A stretch of DNA of 64,000 nucleotides from Nocardioidaceae bacterium. Lineage in GTDB: Bacteria > Actinomycetota > Actinomycetes > Propionibacteriales > Nocardioidaceae. The DNA lies in assembly GCA_025980475.1 (NCBI GenBank), contig JAICXL010000004.1, positions 20,355-84,354 on the forward strand, given 5' to 3'. Positions 1 to 13,282 of this stretch are shown in pieces. Below the pieces are notes generated by a model. That model was given only the letters and a program-made list of their open reading frames with translations, was not told where the DNA came from and did no database searches. Numbering within the stretch: the first letter of the stretch is position 1; every line of letters starts with the position of its first letter. Position numbers and translations under genes: made by a program.

Positions 1-2257
1 CGACGCGCATGCCGAGCACCGACGCGTAGCGCAGCACCAGCCGATCACCTGGTTCCAGCGCATCGATCTGGGTGGTCATCAAGTCCTGCACCGTGGTGGG
101 CAGGTCCGCCAGGGCACTCCCCGGGGAGGCAGCCGCGGATCCGGCCGCGGCCGCAGCGCTGTCGAGCAGGGACTCGAGGAAGAGCGGATTCCCGCTGGCT
201 CGAGCGGTGAGGACGTCCAGCCACGCCGGCGGCAGCGGATGCGCCACCGAGGCCGACCGGAGCAGCTGCATCGAGTCGTCCGCGGAGAGCGGCGCCAGCT
301 CCACCGGCGTCGCGTCCCCGACGGCGGTGGCGCCCTGGTCCGAGCGGCGCGCGAGCACCAGCAACCACGGTTCCCCGGGCTCCCGGCCGGCCAGGTGTCG
401 GAGCAGGTCTGCAGAGGAGTCGTCGAGGAACTGGGCGTCATCGATGCAGAGCACCGTCGGCGTCGGCAACAGCTCGTGCAGGACGTCACCGACCACCTGC
501 TCGAGGCGTCGCTTGCGGTGCTCGTCCTCGAGGTCCGCGGTCTCCGGGGTCTCGCGCAGGCCCACGTTGAGTGGTCCGCCCAGCAACGGGAGCCAGGGCA
601 CCAGCGCCGGCGCATTGACGAGCAACCGGTCGGCGAGGCGCGCCTCGACTGCGCCGGCCGGTGTGCTCGGCGTCAGCCCGAGGAGCCCGCGGAGCAGCTG
701 CCGGAAGGCGTGGTACGGCGTTGCCGACTCGTACTCGTCACAACTCACCGTCAGCGCCGTCACGTCACCGTCGACGGAGGCCAGCGACGCCAGCTCCGCC
801 ACCATCCGGGACTTTCCCATGCCGGCCGGGCCTATCAGCTCGACGACCCCGCCATGCCGGCGCCGCACCCGGTCCAGGGCGGCGATCAACGTGGCCAGCT
901 CGGCGTGCCGGCCGACCAGAGGCGTGGTGGACACCACGGGAAGCTGGTCCCCCTCGTCGACCGACCCCACATCGACGGCCGCGACCGGCTTGGACTTGCC
1001 CTTGACCGTGAACGGCGGCAGCGGCGTCACCCTGAAGCCGGTGCGCGACCGCTCCGGGACGACCTTGGTGGCCAGCACCTGGCCCGGCTCCGCACGGGCC
1101 ACCAGTCGGGCGGCGAGGTTGATGGCGTCGCCCTTTACCGAGTAGGTGCGCCGGAAGGCCGGCCCGAAGTCACCGGAGAAGACGTGGCCGATGTTCACGC
1201 CCAGTCGGAGCGGCAACTCGCCCGCACGGTCGACGATGGTCCGCGCGGACCGCAGCATCCGTTCCGCGTCGTGACCGTGACTGACCGGCGCGCCCGCGAC
1301 CAGCATCACCTTGCCGCCGTCGCGGTTGACGTCTGTCTCGAAGAAGGTGACCCCGTGGTCACCGACGGCTCGGGCGACGTTGCGCACCACGTCGTCGAGC
1401 GCGACGGCCGTCGCGTCCGGGCCGGCAGTCGCCAGCATGGCGTCGCTGCCGGACCAGGCGACGAAGGCCACCGCCACGGCGCGGTGCTCGGGATGACCTG
1501 CGCCGCGCCAGAGGTGCTCGCGGATCGCCACCGGCAACCCGATCGAGAGGTCGGCGGCGCGGGCCTGTCGCGGCAGCCGCACCAGATCCGGCAGGTCGGG
1601 CTGCCGGCGCAGCATCCGGCCGCGCTCCCCGACCGGCGCGCCCAGCAGCCACGGGTCGACCAGGGCACCAGTCGACCGGCCCACGGCGATCTCGCCGGCC
1701 GACGCGAGGGCCTCCATCTCCAGGACCTCGCTCACGCCGGGTCCACAGACCAGCATCTCCCGGTGCACGGCGGGGTCACCGACCAGGAAGAGGTGCACCG
1801 GGCCGCTGTGGACGCCCTGCGACATCCGCAGCCGCGCCTTGCCCGCGCTGGTCTCCAGCCGACCCACGTCGCGGAGCCGCTCGCGCATCCGATAGGCGGC
1901 CCGGCAGGCACGCAGCGCGTGGTCCGCGCCGTCGAAGAGGAGCAGCACCGCGTCGCCGCCCCACTTGAGCAGGTCGGCGCCGTCCGCCTCGGCCGCGGTG
2001 AGCAGCTGGCCGAAGGTCGCGTCGAGGGCGTCGCTCATCTCCTCGGCGCCGATGTCACCCATCCGGGAGAGCCGCTCGGTGAGCCGGGTGAAGCCCGAGA
2101 TGTCGGCGAAGAGCAGGGTGCCGTCGACCTCGCGGTGGGCCAGCTCCGGGGTGTCGTTCAGCCAGTCTGACTGGATCCGCGACAGGTAGGGACGCAGGGC
2201 ATGACTGACCCCACGGCCGGCGCCCCACCGCAGGCCGGTCTCGGGCGACCCTGTCAC
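1..2257 (-). CDS. Class III adenylate/guanylate cyclase (tandem cyclase domains) fused to AAA-type ATPase, partial (runs off left edge)
   Basis: Minus-strand reading from GTG at 2257: VTGSPETGLRWGAGRG...DGTLLFADISGFTRLTERLSRMGDIGAEEM...LLKWGGDAVLLLFDG; second cyclase-like region ...LGVNIGHVFSGDFGPAFRRTYSVKGDAINLAARL; then P-loop LIGPAGMGKSRMVAELA. No stop before window edge. Confidence 0.85.
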   Translation of the reverse strand, partial: MTGSPETGLRWGAGRGVSHALRPYLSRIQSDWLNDTPELAHREVDGTLLFADISGFTRLTERLSRMGDIGAEEMSDALDATFGQLLTAAEADGADLLKWGGDAVLLLFDGADHALRACRAAYRMRERLRDVGRLETSAGKARLRMSQGVHSGPVHLFLVGDPAVHREMLVCGPGVSEVLEMEALASAGEIAVGRSTGALVDPWLLGAPVGERGRMLRRQPDLPDLVRLPRQARAADLSIGLPVAIREHLWRGAGHPEHRAVAVAFVAWSGSDAMLATAGPDATAVALDDVVRNVARAVGDHGVTFFETDVNRDGGKVMLVAGAPVSHGHDAERMLRSARTIVDRAGELPLRLGVNIGHVFSGDFGPAFRRTYSVKGDAINLAARLVARAEPGQVLATKVVPERSRTGFRVTPLPPFTVKGKSKPVAAVDVGSVDEGDQLPVVSTTPLVGRHAELATLIAALDRVRRRHGGVVELIGPAGMGKSRMVAELASLASVDGDVTALTVSCDEYESATPYHAFRQLLRGLLGLTPSTPAGAVEARLADRLLVNAPALVPWLPLLGGPLNVGLRETPETADLEDEHRKRRLEQVVGDVLHELLPTPTVLCIDDAQFLDDSSADLLRHLAGREPGEPWLLVLARRSDQGATAVGDATPVELAPLSADDSMQLLRSASVAHPLPPAWLDVLTARASGNPLFLESLLDSAAAAAGSAAASPGSALADLPTTVQDLMTTQIDALEPGDRLVLRYASVLGMRV

Positions 2258-2326
2258 CCGTCCACCGTCCCTGTCCGAGCGTCGGCTGTCCATCCCCCGA
2301 AATGACCATCCGGGCCCCTCCGGCGG

Positions 2327-3115
2327 TCAGCCGTTGGGCTGGGCGCCTCCGTAGCGGCGGTCCCGGTGCGCATAGGTCTCGATCGCGGACCAGAGGTGGC
2401 GGCGGTCCACGTCGGGCCAGAAGACGTCGGTGAAGACCATCTCGGAGTAGGCCGCCTGCCAGAGCATGAAGTTGGACAGGCGCTGCTCGCCCGAGGTCCG
2501 CCAGACCATGTCGGCGTCTGCCAGCTCGGGGACATAGAGGTAGCGAGCGAACAGCCTCTCGTCAACCCGGTCGGGCTTGACCTTCCCCGCAGCCACGTCC
2601 CGGGCGATCGCCCGAGCCGCATCGGCGAGCTCGGACCGACCGCCGTAGTTCACGCACATGGTCAGCGTCAGGACGTCGTTGTCCGCCGTCATCTCCTCCG
2701 CCACCTGGAGCTCACGGATGACCGAGCGCCACAGCCGCGGGGCGCGACCGGCCCAGCGCACCCGCACCCCCAGCTCGTGCATCTCGTCGCGACGTCGGCG
2801 GATCACGTCCCGGTTGAAGCCCATCAGGAAGCGCACCTCGTCGGGCGAGCGCGTCCAGTTCTCGGTCGAGAAGGCATAGGCCGAGATCGCCTTGACCCCG
2901 ATCTCGATCGCGCCCTCGACCACGTCGAAGAGCGAGTGCTCCCCCTGCTCGTGGCCGGCGGTGCGCGGCAGCCTGCGCTCGGCGGCCCAGCGCCCGTTGC
3001 CGTCCATGATGATCGCCACGTGGCCGGGCACCAGGTCGGCGGGGATCGAGGGAGGCTGCGCCCCGGACGGGTGCGGGTCTGGTCGTCGTACCTCTCGCCT
3101 GCGGGACTTCCTCAC
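2327..3115 (-). CDS. uppS: Isoprenyl transferase (undecaprenyl diphosphate synthase family)
   Basis: ORF 262 aa; VAIIMDGNGRWAAERRLPR, AYAFSTENWTRSPDEV, DMVWRTSGEQRLSNFMLWQAAYSEMVF are hallmark cis-prenyltransferase motifs. Confidence 0.95.
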   Translation of the reverse strand: MRKSRRREVRRPDPHPSGAQPPSIPADLVPGHVAIIMDGNGRWAAERRLPRTAGHEQGEHSLFDVVEGAIEIGVKAISAYAFSTENWTRSPDEVRFLMGFNRDVIRRRRDEMHELGVRVRWAGRAPRLWRSVIRELQVAEEMTADNDVLTLTMCVNYGGRSELADAARAIARDVAAGKVKPDRVDERLFARYLYVPELADADMVWRTSGEQRLSNFMLWQAAYSEMVFTDVFWPDVDRRHLWSAIETYAHRDRRYGGAQPNG

Positions 3116-3136
3116 GCCCGCGAGACTATCGGCGCG

Positions 3137-3883
3137 CTAGGCCTGCGCGCCGGTCGAGGCCGCGGCGTAGGGCAGCGAGCGCAGCCCGCGCTCGAGGTGC
3201 CAGGACACGTACGCCGAGACCAGCCCGCGGGCCTCCCGACGGTGCCGGGCCTCGGCCCCGTCGACGACCGGCCAGTCACCGGTGAGCAGGGCACCCAGGA
3301 GCCGGACCGTCCCGGGTGCGGGGCTGGCCGACCCGGGCAGCCGGCAGCTGCTGCACAGCACCCCACCGGCCGACGGGTTCACCGACGTGTGCGGTCCCGG
3401 CGCACCGCAGCGCACGCAGGCGTCGAACGAGGGGGCGTAACCGGCCACGGCGAGGGACCGGAGCAGGAAGGAGTCGAGCAGGTCCCCGGCCCGGTGCTCC
3501 GCCGTGCTGAGGGCCCGCAACGCCGCGACCAGGAGGAGGTACTGCTGCACCGACGGCTCCCGCTCCTCGGCGACCAGGCGCTCGGCGGTCTCGAGCATCA
3601 CCGAGCCGGCGGTGTAGCGCTCGTAGTCCTCGCTGATCCGGGCTCCGAACGGCGCCCGGGTCACGGCCTGGGTTACCACATCGAGGTTGCGGCCCTCCGC
3701 GAGCTGCAGGTCGACGTGGGTGAACGGCTCCAGCCGCGAGCCGAAGCGGGAGCTGGTGCGGCGCACTCCCTTGGCGACGGCGCGCACGACGCCGTGCCGA
3801 CGGGTCAGCAGGGTGATGATCCGGTCGGCCTCGGCGAGCTTGCGGGTGCGCAGCACGACCGCCTCGTCGCTGTAGAGGGGCAC
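3137..3883 (-). CDS. recO: DNA repair protein RecO
   Basis: [54 protein letters not shown]...CVRCG...CSSC; start GTG at 3883 inside the longer ORF 3137..4966. Confidence 0.9.
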   Translation of the reverse strand: MPLYSDEAVVLRTRKLAEADRIITLLTRRHGVVRAVAKGVRRTSSRFGSRLEPFTHVDLQLAEGRNLDVVTQAVTRAPFGARISEDYERYTAGSVMLETAERLVAEEREPSVQQYLLLVAALRALSTAEHRAGDLLDSFLLRSLAVAGYAPSFDACVRCGAPGPHTSVNPSAGGVLCSSCRLPGSASPAPGTVRLLGALLTGDWPVVDGAEARHRREARGLVSAYVSWHLERGLRSLPYAAASTGAQA

Positions 3884-3897
3884 GGGACGATTGTCCC

Positions 3898-4749
3898 TCA
3901 GCTGCCCTGCCGGACGCTGCCGGACACGGTGTCGGCCCAGCACCGGTCCACGAAGGCGGCCGCCAGGTCGTCGAGCCTCTCGGGGTGGACCCGCCACTCG
4001 AGGATGCTGCGCGCCCGGACGAACTCCGCCCGCGGCAGCTCCTCGGCCAGCATCGCGGCGTCGGCCGCGGGGTGGATGGGATCGTGGTCGTGGCCGACCA
4101 CCATCGCCGGCACGTCGATCGCACGGCGCTGCTTCGAGGAGGGCGCCACCCGGCCGAAGAAGATGCCATGGATCGCGGCGGCCACCACTCCCGGACGCTG
4201 GCTCAGGGTGTCGAGCGCCACCCCGGCCCAGAAGGGCACGATGCCGCGGGGCACCGAGCGCGCCACCCACCGCACGCCGGTCACCGCCATCGGCAGGAAG
4301 CGGGAGACGAAGAGCAGCGGGGCGAAGGCCAGGATCCCGGCCTCCAGGGCATTGTCGAGCACCGGCATCTCGACGATCAGGCCCTGGACCCGGTCGGGGG
4401 CGATGGTGGCCACCTCCAGGGAGACGTTGGCGCCGAGCGACGTGCCCCCGACCACCGCGCGGTCGGCGCCCAGCTCGTCGAGGAGGGCGATCACCTGCTC
4501 GCCGAATGCGGTCATGGAGTAGAGCAGTGGATCCTCGGGGCGGTCGGAGCGGCCGTGGCCGAGGAGGTCGACGGTCACCACGTGGTTTCCGGCGGCAGCG
4601 AGCCGACGGGCCAGCGGCTGGTGCATCCGGCGTGGCATCAGCTGCCCGTGCACGAGCACGACCCAGCGCTCGCCGGCACCATACTCGGTGTACTCGAGCC
4701 GATGGCCCTCGCAAAAGAACTGTCCGATTCGCTCCGAAACCAGCGTCAT
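3898..4749 (-). CDS. Alpha/beta fold hydrolase
   Basis: 283 aa; VVLVHGQLM, nucleophile elbow [21 protein letters not shown]. Confidence 0.85.
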   Translation of the reverse strand: MTLVSERIGQFFCEGHRLEYTEYGAGERWVVLVHGQLMPRRMHQPLARRLAAAGNHVVTVDLLGHGRSDRPEDPLLYSMTAFGEQVIALLDELGADRAVVGGTSLGANVSLEVATIAPDRVQGLIVEMPVLDNALEAGILAFAPLLFVSRFLPMAVTGVRWVARSVPRGIVPFWAGVALDTLSQRPGVVAAAIHGIFFGRVAPSSKQRRAIDVPAMVVGHDHDPIHPAADAAMLAEELPRAEFVRARSILEWRVHPERLDDLAAAFVDRCWADTVSGSVRQGS

Positions 4750-4791
4750 GCCGCCAGACTATGAGGTGCATCGGAGTCTTGTGGAGGAGGC

Positions 4792-7572
4792 TTGCGGGTG
4801 AGCACTGCTGCCCGGACGCCGGGCCGGCCAGGTTGGTCGGCCCTCTTCGTGCTGGGCGCGGGCGGGCTGGACTACGCGGTGTCGCAGGCGATCCCCTCCC
4901 ACCTCGACGTGGCGGCATGGTGGCCAGGGGCCGGGCTGGGACTGCTGGCCCTGCTGGTCGCACCACCCTCGTGGTGGGGCTCGCTCGCCGCCGCCCTGTA
5001 TGCCGCCTTCGCAGGTGCGCACCTGGCCGCGGGGATCGATCCCGCTGCCGCGCTCGTCCTCGGTGCGCCGGAGACCCTGGCGGTGCTGACCGGCGGGTGC
5101 TGGCTGCGCGGCGTCGGCGGCATCTCCGCGCTGCACCGGCTGCGTGACGTGTGGCACCTGCTCGCGGCCGCGGTGGTCACCGGCGTCGTCGGGGGGCTCG
5201 GCGTCGGCGGCGTCGCCCAGATGCTCCTCGGCGGTGACCTGTGGAGCTCGGTCGTGCTGGCGGCCCTCGGCCAAGCCACCAGCGTGCTGCTGCTGGCGCC
5301 GCTGGTGCTCCTGCCGGGCCGATCGTCGTGGCGCTTCGGTGCGGGGACGATCCTGCAGCTGGCCTTCCAGATGCTGGCGTTCATGGCGGTGACGCTGCTG
5401 GTGTTCGGACCGCGGTCGTTCCTGGTCGTGGCGTTCGCCCCGGTGCCGTTCGTGATCTGGGCAGCCTTCCAGTTCGGGCCACGGGTCGTGGTCATCGAGC
5501 AGGCCCTCTTCGCCCTGCTGGTGTCCGGGCTCACCCAGACCGGCTTCGGCCCCTTCGTCACGGCCACTGCCGGCGACCCGGCGTGGTACCGCTACCTGGT
5601 GGCCCAGATCTACCTCCTCTGCGTGGTGATGACGGGGCTGCCGCTCGCCGTCGCCGAGGGCGACCGACGCCGAACCCTCAGCCGGGTGGCCGCCAGCGAG
5701 GCCACCTTCCGCAACACCTTCGTCGGTTCCCTGGTGCCGATGCTGCTGCTCCGCGAGGAACGGCGCGGGATCGTGGTCGTGGACGCCAACGAGGCGGCGA
5801 TGGCTGCGCTCGGCCCGACCACGGACCGGCTGGTGGGCACCGCGCTGGACCAGCTGGTCGAGAGCGATCCACCGTTCGCGCGCAGCGCCCAGCGGGTCCT
5901 CGCCGGCGAGATCGACGGCTGGACCGGACCGGTCGGGGTTCGCGAGCACCCCCGCTCCCGGCTGCTGATGTCGCTCTCGGCGAACGCCGCCGACGAGCAC
6001 GAGCGGCTGCTCTCCGCCCACCTCATCGACCTGACCGAGGCCTACGAGGCACGTGAGCGGCTCCGGGAGGAGAAGGAGTTCAGCGAGGCGGTCGTCGACA
6101 TCGCGGGCAGCCTCATCGTGGTGACCGAGCTCGACGGCACGGTGCTGCTGGCGAACCCGGCCGTGCTCAATGCCACCGGTTTCACCCGGGAGCACATTCT
6201 CGGCCAGAAGGTGTGGGACACCCTGCTGCCCCCGGAGTTCCGGGAGCAGGCCATCAAGCTCTTCGCCGCCGCCGACGACGCCAGCCTGCCCCGGGAGCTC
6301 GAGATCGACGTGCTCACCGCTGCCGGTGGCCGACGCCGGCTGGAGCTGTCGAACGCGATCGCCAAGGACTCCCAGGGCCTGCCGGCCCACTTCGTCATCA
6401 CCGGGACCGACGTGACCGCGGAGCGCGAGTCGGCCGGCCTGATGGACCACCTGCTGCGCTCGGCCACCACCACGGGCTTCATCGGCACGGACCTGGCCGG
6501 GACGATCACGCTCTTCAACAGCGGCGCGGAGAAGCTCCTGCACATCGACGCGGCCACCGCGACCCGCTACCGGATCACCGACTTCCTCGACCCGCAGCAG
6601 CTGACCCAGCACGCCGGTGACAGTCCTCGCCCACCGGGCTTCGACACGCTGGTGGAGCCGGTGCGCGCCCAGGGCATCCCCGAGACGCGGGACTGGACCC
6701 TGTGCTCGGGGACCACGGCGCTGGCGACCGTCTCGATGACCACCAATGAGGTGACCGACACCTTCGGGCACCCGATCGGCTTCCTCTTCGTCCTCCGTGA
6801 CGTGACCGAGGCCCGACACAGCCAGTCGGTGCTGATCCAGGCACTCGACCGGGAGCGGGAGGCGGTGCGGCAGCTGCAGCTCCTGGACACCGCCAAGGAC
6901 GAGTTCGTATCGACCGTCAGCCACGAGCTGCGGACGCCGATGACCAGCATCATCGGCTACCTGGAGATGCTGGAGGACGGCCTCACCGGGGAACTGGCCC
7001 CCGAGCAGCGCCAGGTCGTCGGGGCCATCTCACGCAACAGCGACCGGTTGCTGACCCTGGCCGACGACCTGCTGCTGCTCACCAGCTATGACTCGTCGGT
7101 CAGCCACGCCGGGCGCCAGCCGGTCGACCTCGCGAAGCTCGTCCGCACCGCGCTCGCCGACCTGCGCGACACCGGCGCGGGACGCGGCATCGAGGTCGAG
7201 CTGGACGTGCCGGCCGGCCCCGTGACGGTGCAGGGCAACGCCGCGGACCTCGAGCGGGTGCTCGCCAACCTGGTCGGCAACGCGTTGAAGTTCACCGCAG
7301 CCGGAGGGCGGGTCCGCGTCGAGCTGGACCGGCGCCTCGACCGCGCGCGGCTGGCGGTCGCCGACACCGGCATCGGTATCCCGGCCGAGGAGCTGGAATC
7401 GGTGTTCGACAAGTTCTTCCGGTCCAGCAACGCGCAGTACCACGCGATCCAGGGCACCGGCCTCGGACTCCCGATCGTGCATGCCATCGTGGAGAGTCAC
7501 GGTGGCGAGGTCGACGTGTCCTCCCAGGAGGGCGTGGGCACCACCGTCACGGTGCTCCTGCCACTCGGGTAG
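4792..7572 (+). CDS. MASE1-like membrane sensor / PAS domain histidine kinase
   Basis: 926 aa; multi-TM N-terminus, PAS regions, H-box [25 protein letters not shown] boxes [41 protein letters not shown]. Start TTG 4792 or GTG 4798. Confidence 0.9.
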   Translation: MRVSTAARTPGRPGWSALFVLGAGGLDYAVSQAIPSHLDVAAWWPGAGLGLLALLVAPPSWWGSLAAALYAAFAGAHLAAGIDPAAALVLGAPETLAVLTGGCWLRGVGGISALHRLRDVWHLLAAAVVTGVVGGLGVGGVAQMLLGGDLWSSVVLAALGQATSVLLLAPLVLLPGRSSWRFGAGTILQLAFQMLAFMAVTLLVFGPRSFLVVAFAPVPFVIWAAFQFGPRVVVIEQALFALLVSGLTQTGFGPFVTATAGDPAWYRYLVAQIYLLCVVMTGLPLAVAEGDRRRTLSRVAASEATFRNTFVGSLVPMLLLREERRGIVVVDANEAAMAALGPTTDRLVGTALDQLVESDPPFARSAQRVLAGEIDGWTGPVGVREHPRSRLLMSLSANAADEHERLLSAHLIDLTEAYEARERLREEKEFSEAVVDIAGSLIVVTELDGTVLLANPAVLNATGFTREHILGQKVWDTLLPPEFREQAIKLFAAADDASLPRELEIDVLTAAGGRRRLELSNAIAKDSQGLPAHFVITGTDVTAERESAGLMDHLLRSATTTGFIGTDLAGTITLFNSGAEKLLHIDAATATRYRITDFLDPQQLTQHAGDSPRPPGFDTLVEPVRAQGIPETRDWTLCSGTTALATVSMTTNEVTDTFGHPIGFLFVLRDVTEARHSQSVLIQALDREREAVRQLQLLDTAKDEFVSTVSHELRTPMTSIIGYLEMLEDGLTGELAPEQRQVVGAISRNSDRLLTLADDLLLLTSYDSSVSHAGRQPVDLAKLVRTALADLRDTGAGRGIEVELDVPAGPVTVQGNAADLERVLANLVGNALKFTAAGGRVRVELDRRLDRARLAVADTGIGIPAEELESVFDKFFRSSNAQYHAIQGTGLGLPIVHAIVESHGGEVDVSSQEGVGTTVTVLLPLG

Positions 7573-7581
7573 ACATGTCCG

Positions 7582-8221
7582 GTGAGCACCGAGTCACCGC
7601 TGCTGCTGGCCCTGGACCTGGGCGGCACGTTCGCGTTCGCCCTCAACGGGGCGCTGACCGCGATCCGCGTGGCGAAGCTCGACGTCGTCGGCGTGGTCAC
7701 GCTCGGCGTGATCACGGCCCTGGGCGGTGGGATCGTCCGCGACATCCTGATCGACTCGCTGCCACCCGCGACCTTCAGTGACTGGCGCTACCTGGTGGTC
7801 GCGGCGGCCGGGAGCCTGATCGCGTTCGCCTTCGGCTGGCGGTTGTCCCGTCTGGCCGGCCCGATCCTGGTGCTGGACGCGGCCGGGCTGAGCCTTTTCG
7901 CGGTCACCGGGGCGAGCAAGGCGCTGGACTTCGGCGTCGGCGCCGGGCAGGCCGTCATCCTGGGGGCGGTCACCGCGGTGGGGGGCGGCACCCTGCGCGA
8001 CGTGCTCACCGGACGGGTTCCCTTCGTGCTGCGCAGCGAGCTCTACGCCATCCCGGCCCTGGCTGCGGCCACGGTCGTCGTGGTCACCGAGCAGGCCGGG
8101 GTCTACGGGATCCCCGCCGCGCTGGGTGCAGCCGTGCTGTGCTTCGGAATCCGGATGCTCGGGGTCCGCTACCGTCTCAACGCACCCAGCCCGCCGGGCA
8201 TGAGGAGGGACGGAACCGATA

Positions 8222-8226
<5 letters not shown>
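7582..8226 (+). CDS. Trimeric intracellular cation (TRIC)-type channel family membrane protein (formerly UPF0126)
   Basis: 214 aa; GTFAFALNGALTAIRV, ALGGGIVRDILIDSLPP, VTAVGGGTLRDVLTGRVPFVLRSELYA duplicated motif typical of the family. Confidence 0.88.
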
Positions 8227-10130
<1,904 letters not shown>

Positions 10131-10150
10131 CTCATCATAGCGGTCCGGGC

Positions 10151-10816
10151 TCACCTGCCCAGCCCGGCCTCCCGGGCCCGGACGATCGCGGCCGACCGGT
10201 CCTCGACCTGCAGCTTGGCCAGGATCGCCGAGAGGTGGTTGCGCACGGTCTTCTCCGACATGCCGAGCTCAGCGGCGATCGCCGAGTTGCGGCGGCCGGC
10301 GGCGAGCAGGTCGAGCACCTGGCGCTCCCGGTTGGTCAGCTCCGGGAAGGCGCCGCGCGCGAACTTCTCGCTGGTCTCCAGGAAGGTCCCGACGATCCGG
10401 CGGGCCACGGAGGGACCGAAGGAGGTCCCGCCGGCCGCAAGGGCCAGGATCGTGGACACCAGCTCGGTCGAGTCAGCGCCCTTGAGCAGGTAGCCACGCG
10501 CCCCGGCGCGCAGCGCGCCGTACACGCTCTCGTCGTCGTCGTGCATGGTCAGCACCAGCACCGGCAGCTCGGGCTGCACCTCGAGGAGCGCGCCGGTCAC
10601 CGCGATGCCGTCCATGTCCGGCATCCGCATGTCGGTGACGACCACGTCGGGCCCGGCTGACGCGACCAGCTCGAGCAGCTCGCTGCCCGATGCGGCCTGC
10701 CCGACCAGCGCCACGCGGGGCTCGTCGGCCAGGACGGCCGCCACGCCGTAGCGGTACATCGGGTGGTCGTCGGCGAGGACGACGCGCACCAGGTCGGGAG
10801 GAGCCGGCTCGGTCAT
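10151..10816 (-). CDS. LuxR/NarL-family response regulator
   Basis: MTEPAPPDLVRVVLADDHPMYRYGVAAVL...DVVVTDMRMPDMDGIAV...LTNRERQVLDLLAAGRRNSAIAAELGMSEKTVRNHLSAILAKL. Confidence 0.95.
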   Translation of the reverse strand: MTEPAPPDLVRVVLADDHPMYRYGVAAVLADEPRVALVGQAASGSELLELVASAGPDVVVTDMRMPDMDGIAVTGALLEVQPELPVLVLTMHDDDESVYGALRAGARGYLLKGADSTELVSTILALAAGGTSFGPSVARRIVGTFLETSEKFARGAFPELTNRERQVLDLLAAGRRNSAIAAELGMSEKTVRNHLSAILAKLQVEDRSAAIVRAREAGLGR

Positions 10817-12825
10817 CGCGCGCCCGTCGGCAGCACCGCGCGCACCCGAGTGCCGGCGCCGGGCGTCGCGTCGAGGTCGAGCACCCCGCCCACCGACTCG
10901 GCCCGCCGCCGCATGGAGGCCAGGCCGACACCGCCCGGGCGCGGCGCCGGAGTGCCGCAACCGTCGTCGACCACCTCAACGGTCAGTGCGTCAGCCGCAC
11001 CGGCGAGCGTGACGCCGATCCGGGCCGCGCCGGAGTGGCGGACCGCATTGCTCAACGCCTCCGCCGCAATCCGCTGGGCCGCGACCGCCACGTCGTCCGG
11101 CAGCCCGTCGCAGGGGCCGCCGTGGATGAAGGCGATGGCGTGGCCGGTCGCCGTGAGCGACTCGACCTGACCGCGCAGGGCGGCGACGAGGTCGACCCGC
11201 GACGGCCCGAGGTCGTCGATGATCCCGCGGACCTCCGTGACGAGGGCATCGACCTCGTGGCGCAGGACGGGCAGCATCTCGGCGACCCGCTCCGGCCGAT
11301 CCAGGACCGATGCCTGTGCGGCCTCGAGGCCCAGGGCGATCCCGGACAGCGACGGGCCCAGGCCGTCGTGCAGGTCTGCCCGCAGCCGGGAGCGCTCGGC
11401 CTCGCGCACGGCGAGGACGCGGCCCCGCGAGGCCGCGACCTGCTGGGTCATCATCCCCGCGTGCAAGGCCGCAGCCACCGGTCCGGACAGCACGTCGAGC
11501 AGCCGGCGATCGACCGTCCCGAAGCGGTCGCGCGTGCTGCGCGGCGCCACCCCGAGCCGGCCCACGTCGTCGCCACCGAACGCGAGCTCGACCAGGTGCA
11601 ACCGGTGGTCGCCGTGCTGGCCCGCCTCGGCCAGCAGGGTGCCGTCGACCGCGGTGACGCAGACGTACGGCGACCGCAGGGCGTCGGCCACCCCGGTGAG
11701 CATCGACAACATGCCGGTTGCGTCCCCGGCCGCGCCGCTCATCCCCCGACCGACCCGCGCGAGCGCCCGGATCGGGTCCCGACGGTCGCCGTAGACCAGC
11801 CGGCCGACCCAGCGCTGCAGCCACCGGTGCAGCGGCACGACGACGAGCGCCACTGCCGCGGCGGCGAAGATGCTCGGCACCGTGCCGCGCGGCGTGAACG
11901 TGCTGATCAGCGCGACGACCGCGAAGTATCCCGCCACGGCGATCAGGGTGAGGGCGCCGTACAGCAACCCGCTGCGCAAGAAGGCCTTGATGTCGAACAG
12001 ATCGTGGCGCACGATCCCGATGAGCAGCAGGACCGGCGTGACGGCCTGCACCGAGAAGGAGACCCAGGGCAGGTTGAGCGGCGCGGTGACCACGACCGGC
12101 ACGACCATGGCCAGCAACCAGGCGAGCTGCTCCCGCTCGGGGCTCTGTGCTCGCCAGAGCCGACGAAGCGTGTGGCCCCAGATGACCAGGCCCAGCAGCA
12201 GCGCGACCAGCGCACCGGCAACGGCCAGACCGCCGAGGAGCGGCTGGAACCGGCCCTGCGACAGGGGGTTGACGCCGAGGTGGTGGCCCGGCACGGCAGC
12301 GTCGTAGGACTGGTCCAGCAGGGCCAGGCCGACGCCGAGCAGGACGGTGGGGACGACGACGGCAACCGCCAACCGGTGCGCGGAGCGCGAGGAGGTCCGC
12401 CCGGTCGGGTAGAGCAGCGGCAGCAGGGTGACCCCGGCGATGAGGCCGACGGCCCAGGTCCAGGATCCCAGCCAGGCGGCGGCCCCCCGGCCGGGGAGGG
12501 ACAGCGGGTACGACGCCAGCGCCCACCCCTCGCCCAGCACGGCGAGCCCGTTGCACCAGGCGACACCGAGCACGAGCCAGCCGACCCTGTTCACCGGCCG
12601 GAGCCGGGTCAGCACCGCCGCCAGCAAGCCGAGCGTGACGCCGTTGACGGCGTTGTTGAGCACGTTGTCGTGCAGCAGTCCGTCGGCTGAACGGCCACCG
12701 GGTCCGAGAGCGAGCACCAGAGCGAGGACCGATGCCGCTGCGCAGGCGGCCCCGATCAGTGGGCCGACCACCGATCCGTCGAGGGAGCGGCCGACGAGGC
12801 GGTGTCGCCGGCGGACGTCATGCAT
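10813..12825 (-). CDS. Two-component sensor histidine kinase (HisKA_3 / NarL-partner type)
   Basis: MHDVRRRHRLVGRS...multi-TM...LAVREAERSRLRADLHDGLGPSLSGIALGLEAA...EALSNAVRHSGAARIGV...VEVVDDGCG; overlaps the response regulator start. Confidence 0.9.
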   Translation of the reverse strand: MHDVRRRHRLVGRSLDGSVVGPLIGAACAAASVLALVLALGPGGRSADGLLHDNVLNNAVNGVTLGLLAAVLTRLRPVNRVGWLVLGVAWCNGLAVLGEGWALASYPLSLPGRGAAAWLGSWTWAVGLIAGVTLLPLLYPTGRTSSRSAHRLAVAVVVPTVLLGVGLALLDQSYDAAVPGHHLGVNPLSQGRFQPLLGGLAVAGALVALLLGLVIWGHTLRRLWRAQSPEREQLAWLLAMVVPVVVTAPLNLPWVSFSVQAVTPVLLLIGIVRHDLFDIKAFLRSGLLYGALTLIAVAGYFAVVALISTFTPRGTVPSIFAAAAVALVVVPLHRWLQRWVGRLVYGDRRDPIRALARVGRGMSGAAGDATGMLSMLTGVADALRSPYVCVTAVDGTLLAEAGQHGDHRLHLVELAFGGDDVGRLGVAPRSTRDRFGTVDRRLLDVLSGPVAAALHAGMMTQQVAASRGRVLAVREAERSRLRADLHDGLGPSLSGIALGLEAAQASVLDRPERVAEMLPVLRHEVDALVTEVRGIIDDLGPSRVDLVAALRGQVESLTATGHAIAFIHGGPCDGLPDDVAVAAQRIAAEALSNAVRHSGAARIGVTLAGAADALTVEVVDDGCGTPAPRPGGVGLASMRRRAESVGGVLDLDATPGAGTRVRAVLPTGAR

Positions 12826-12993
12826 GCCGACATTGTGTTCCAGCACAGGATCCGGCGACAGGCTTTCGGACGTCGCGGGACCGGGAGGTCCTCCCGGGCG
12901 GCCCGGGACAACCGCCCCTGCCCGCGGTCCGGTGTCGGGCGGCACGCTCCCTGTCAACCGCGGCACCCGGCCGCCCGACCCGAGGAGCTCCTC

Positions 12994-13221
12994 ATGCGTC
13001 AGCTCGACCACCACCCCCTGCGGACCCTGGGCGGACTGCTCGCCCTGGCATTCGTGCTGTTCTCCCTCAGTGGCATCCCGACGGTCAAGGACGCCACCTC
13101 CGGCGGCTGGCTCGTCGTCGGTGACATCTGCTGGTTCGGCTTCCTGCTCACCGCCCTGGCGTTCCTCGTCGCAGGCGTGGTCCTGCTGGTCCGCCGGCTC
13201 GGTCACCGGCGGACCGCATGA
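12994..13221 (+). CDS. Small membrane protein, unknown function
   Basis: MRQLDHHPLRTLGGLLALAFVLFSLSGIPTVKDATSGGWLVVGDICWFGFLLTALAFLVAGVVLLVRRLGHRRTA, two predicted TM segments; SD-like GAGGAG before ATG 12994. Confidence 0.7.
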   Translation: MRQLDHHPLRTLGGLLALAFVLFSLSGIPTVKDATSGGWLVVGDICWFGFLLTALAFLVAGVVLLVRRLGHRRTA

Positions 13222-13282
13222 GGCGACTGGCGCTGCGGCCTCAGCCGACGTCATCCGGACCCCCGACCGGTCTAATGGGGGC

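Noticed and set aside
239-2170. 643-aa plus-strand ORF opposite the cyclase gene
   Set aside because: Antisense shadow ORF typical of high-GC DNA; low-complexity His/Arg/Gln/Val-rich translation, while the minus strand has clear cyclase and P-loop motifs.
2366-4522. 718-aa plus-strand ORF spanning uppS, recO and the hydrolase
   Set aside because: Covers three well-supported minus-strand genes; composition typical of an antisense frame.
4759-6924. 721-aa minus-strand ORF opposite the histidine kinase
   Set aside because: Shadow ORF; the plus strand encodes an unambiguous kinase with H, N and G boxes.
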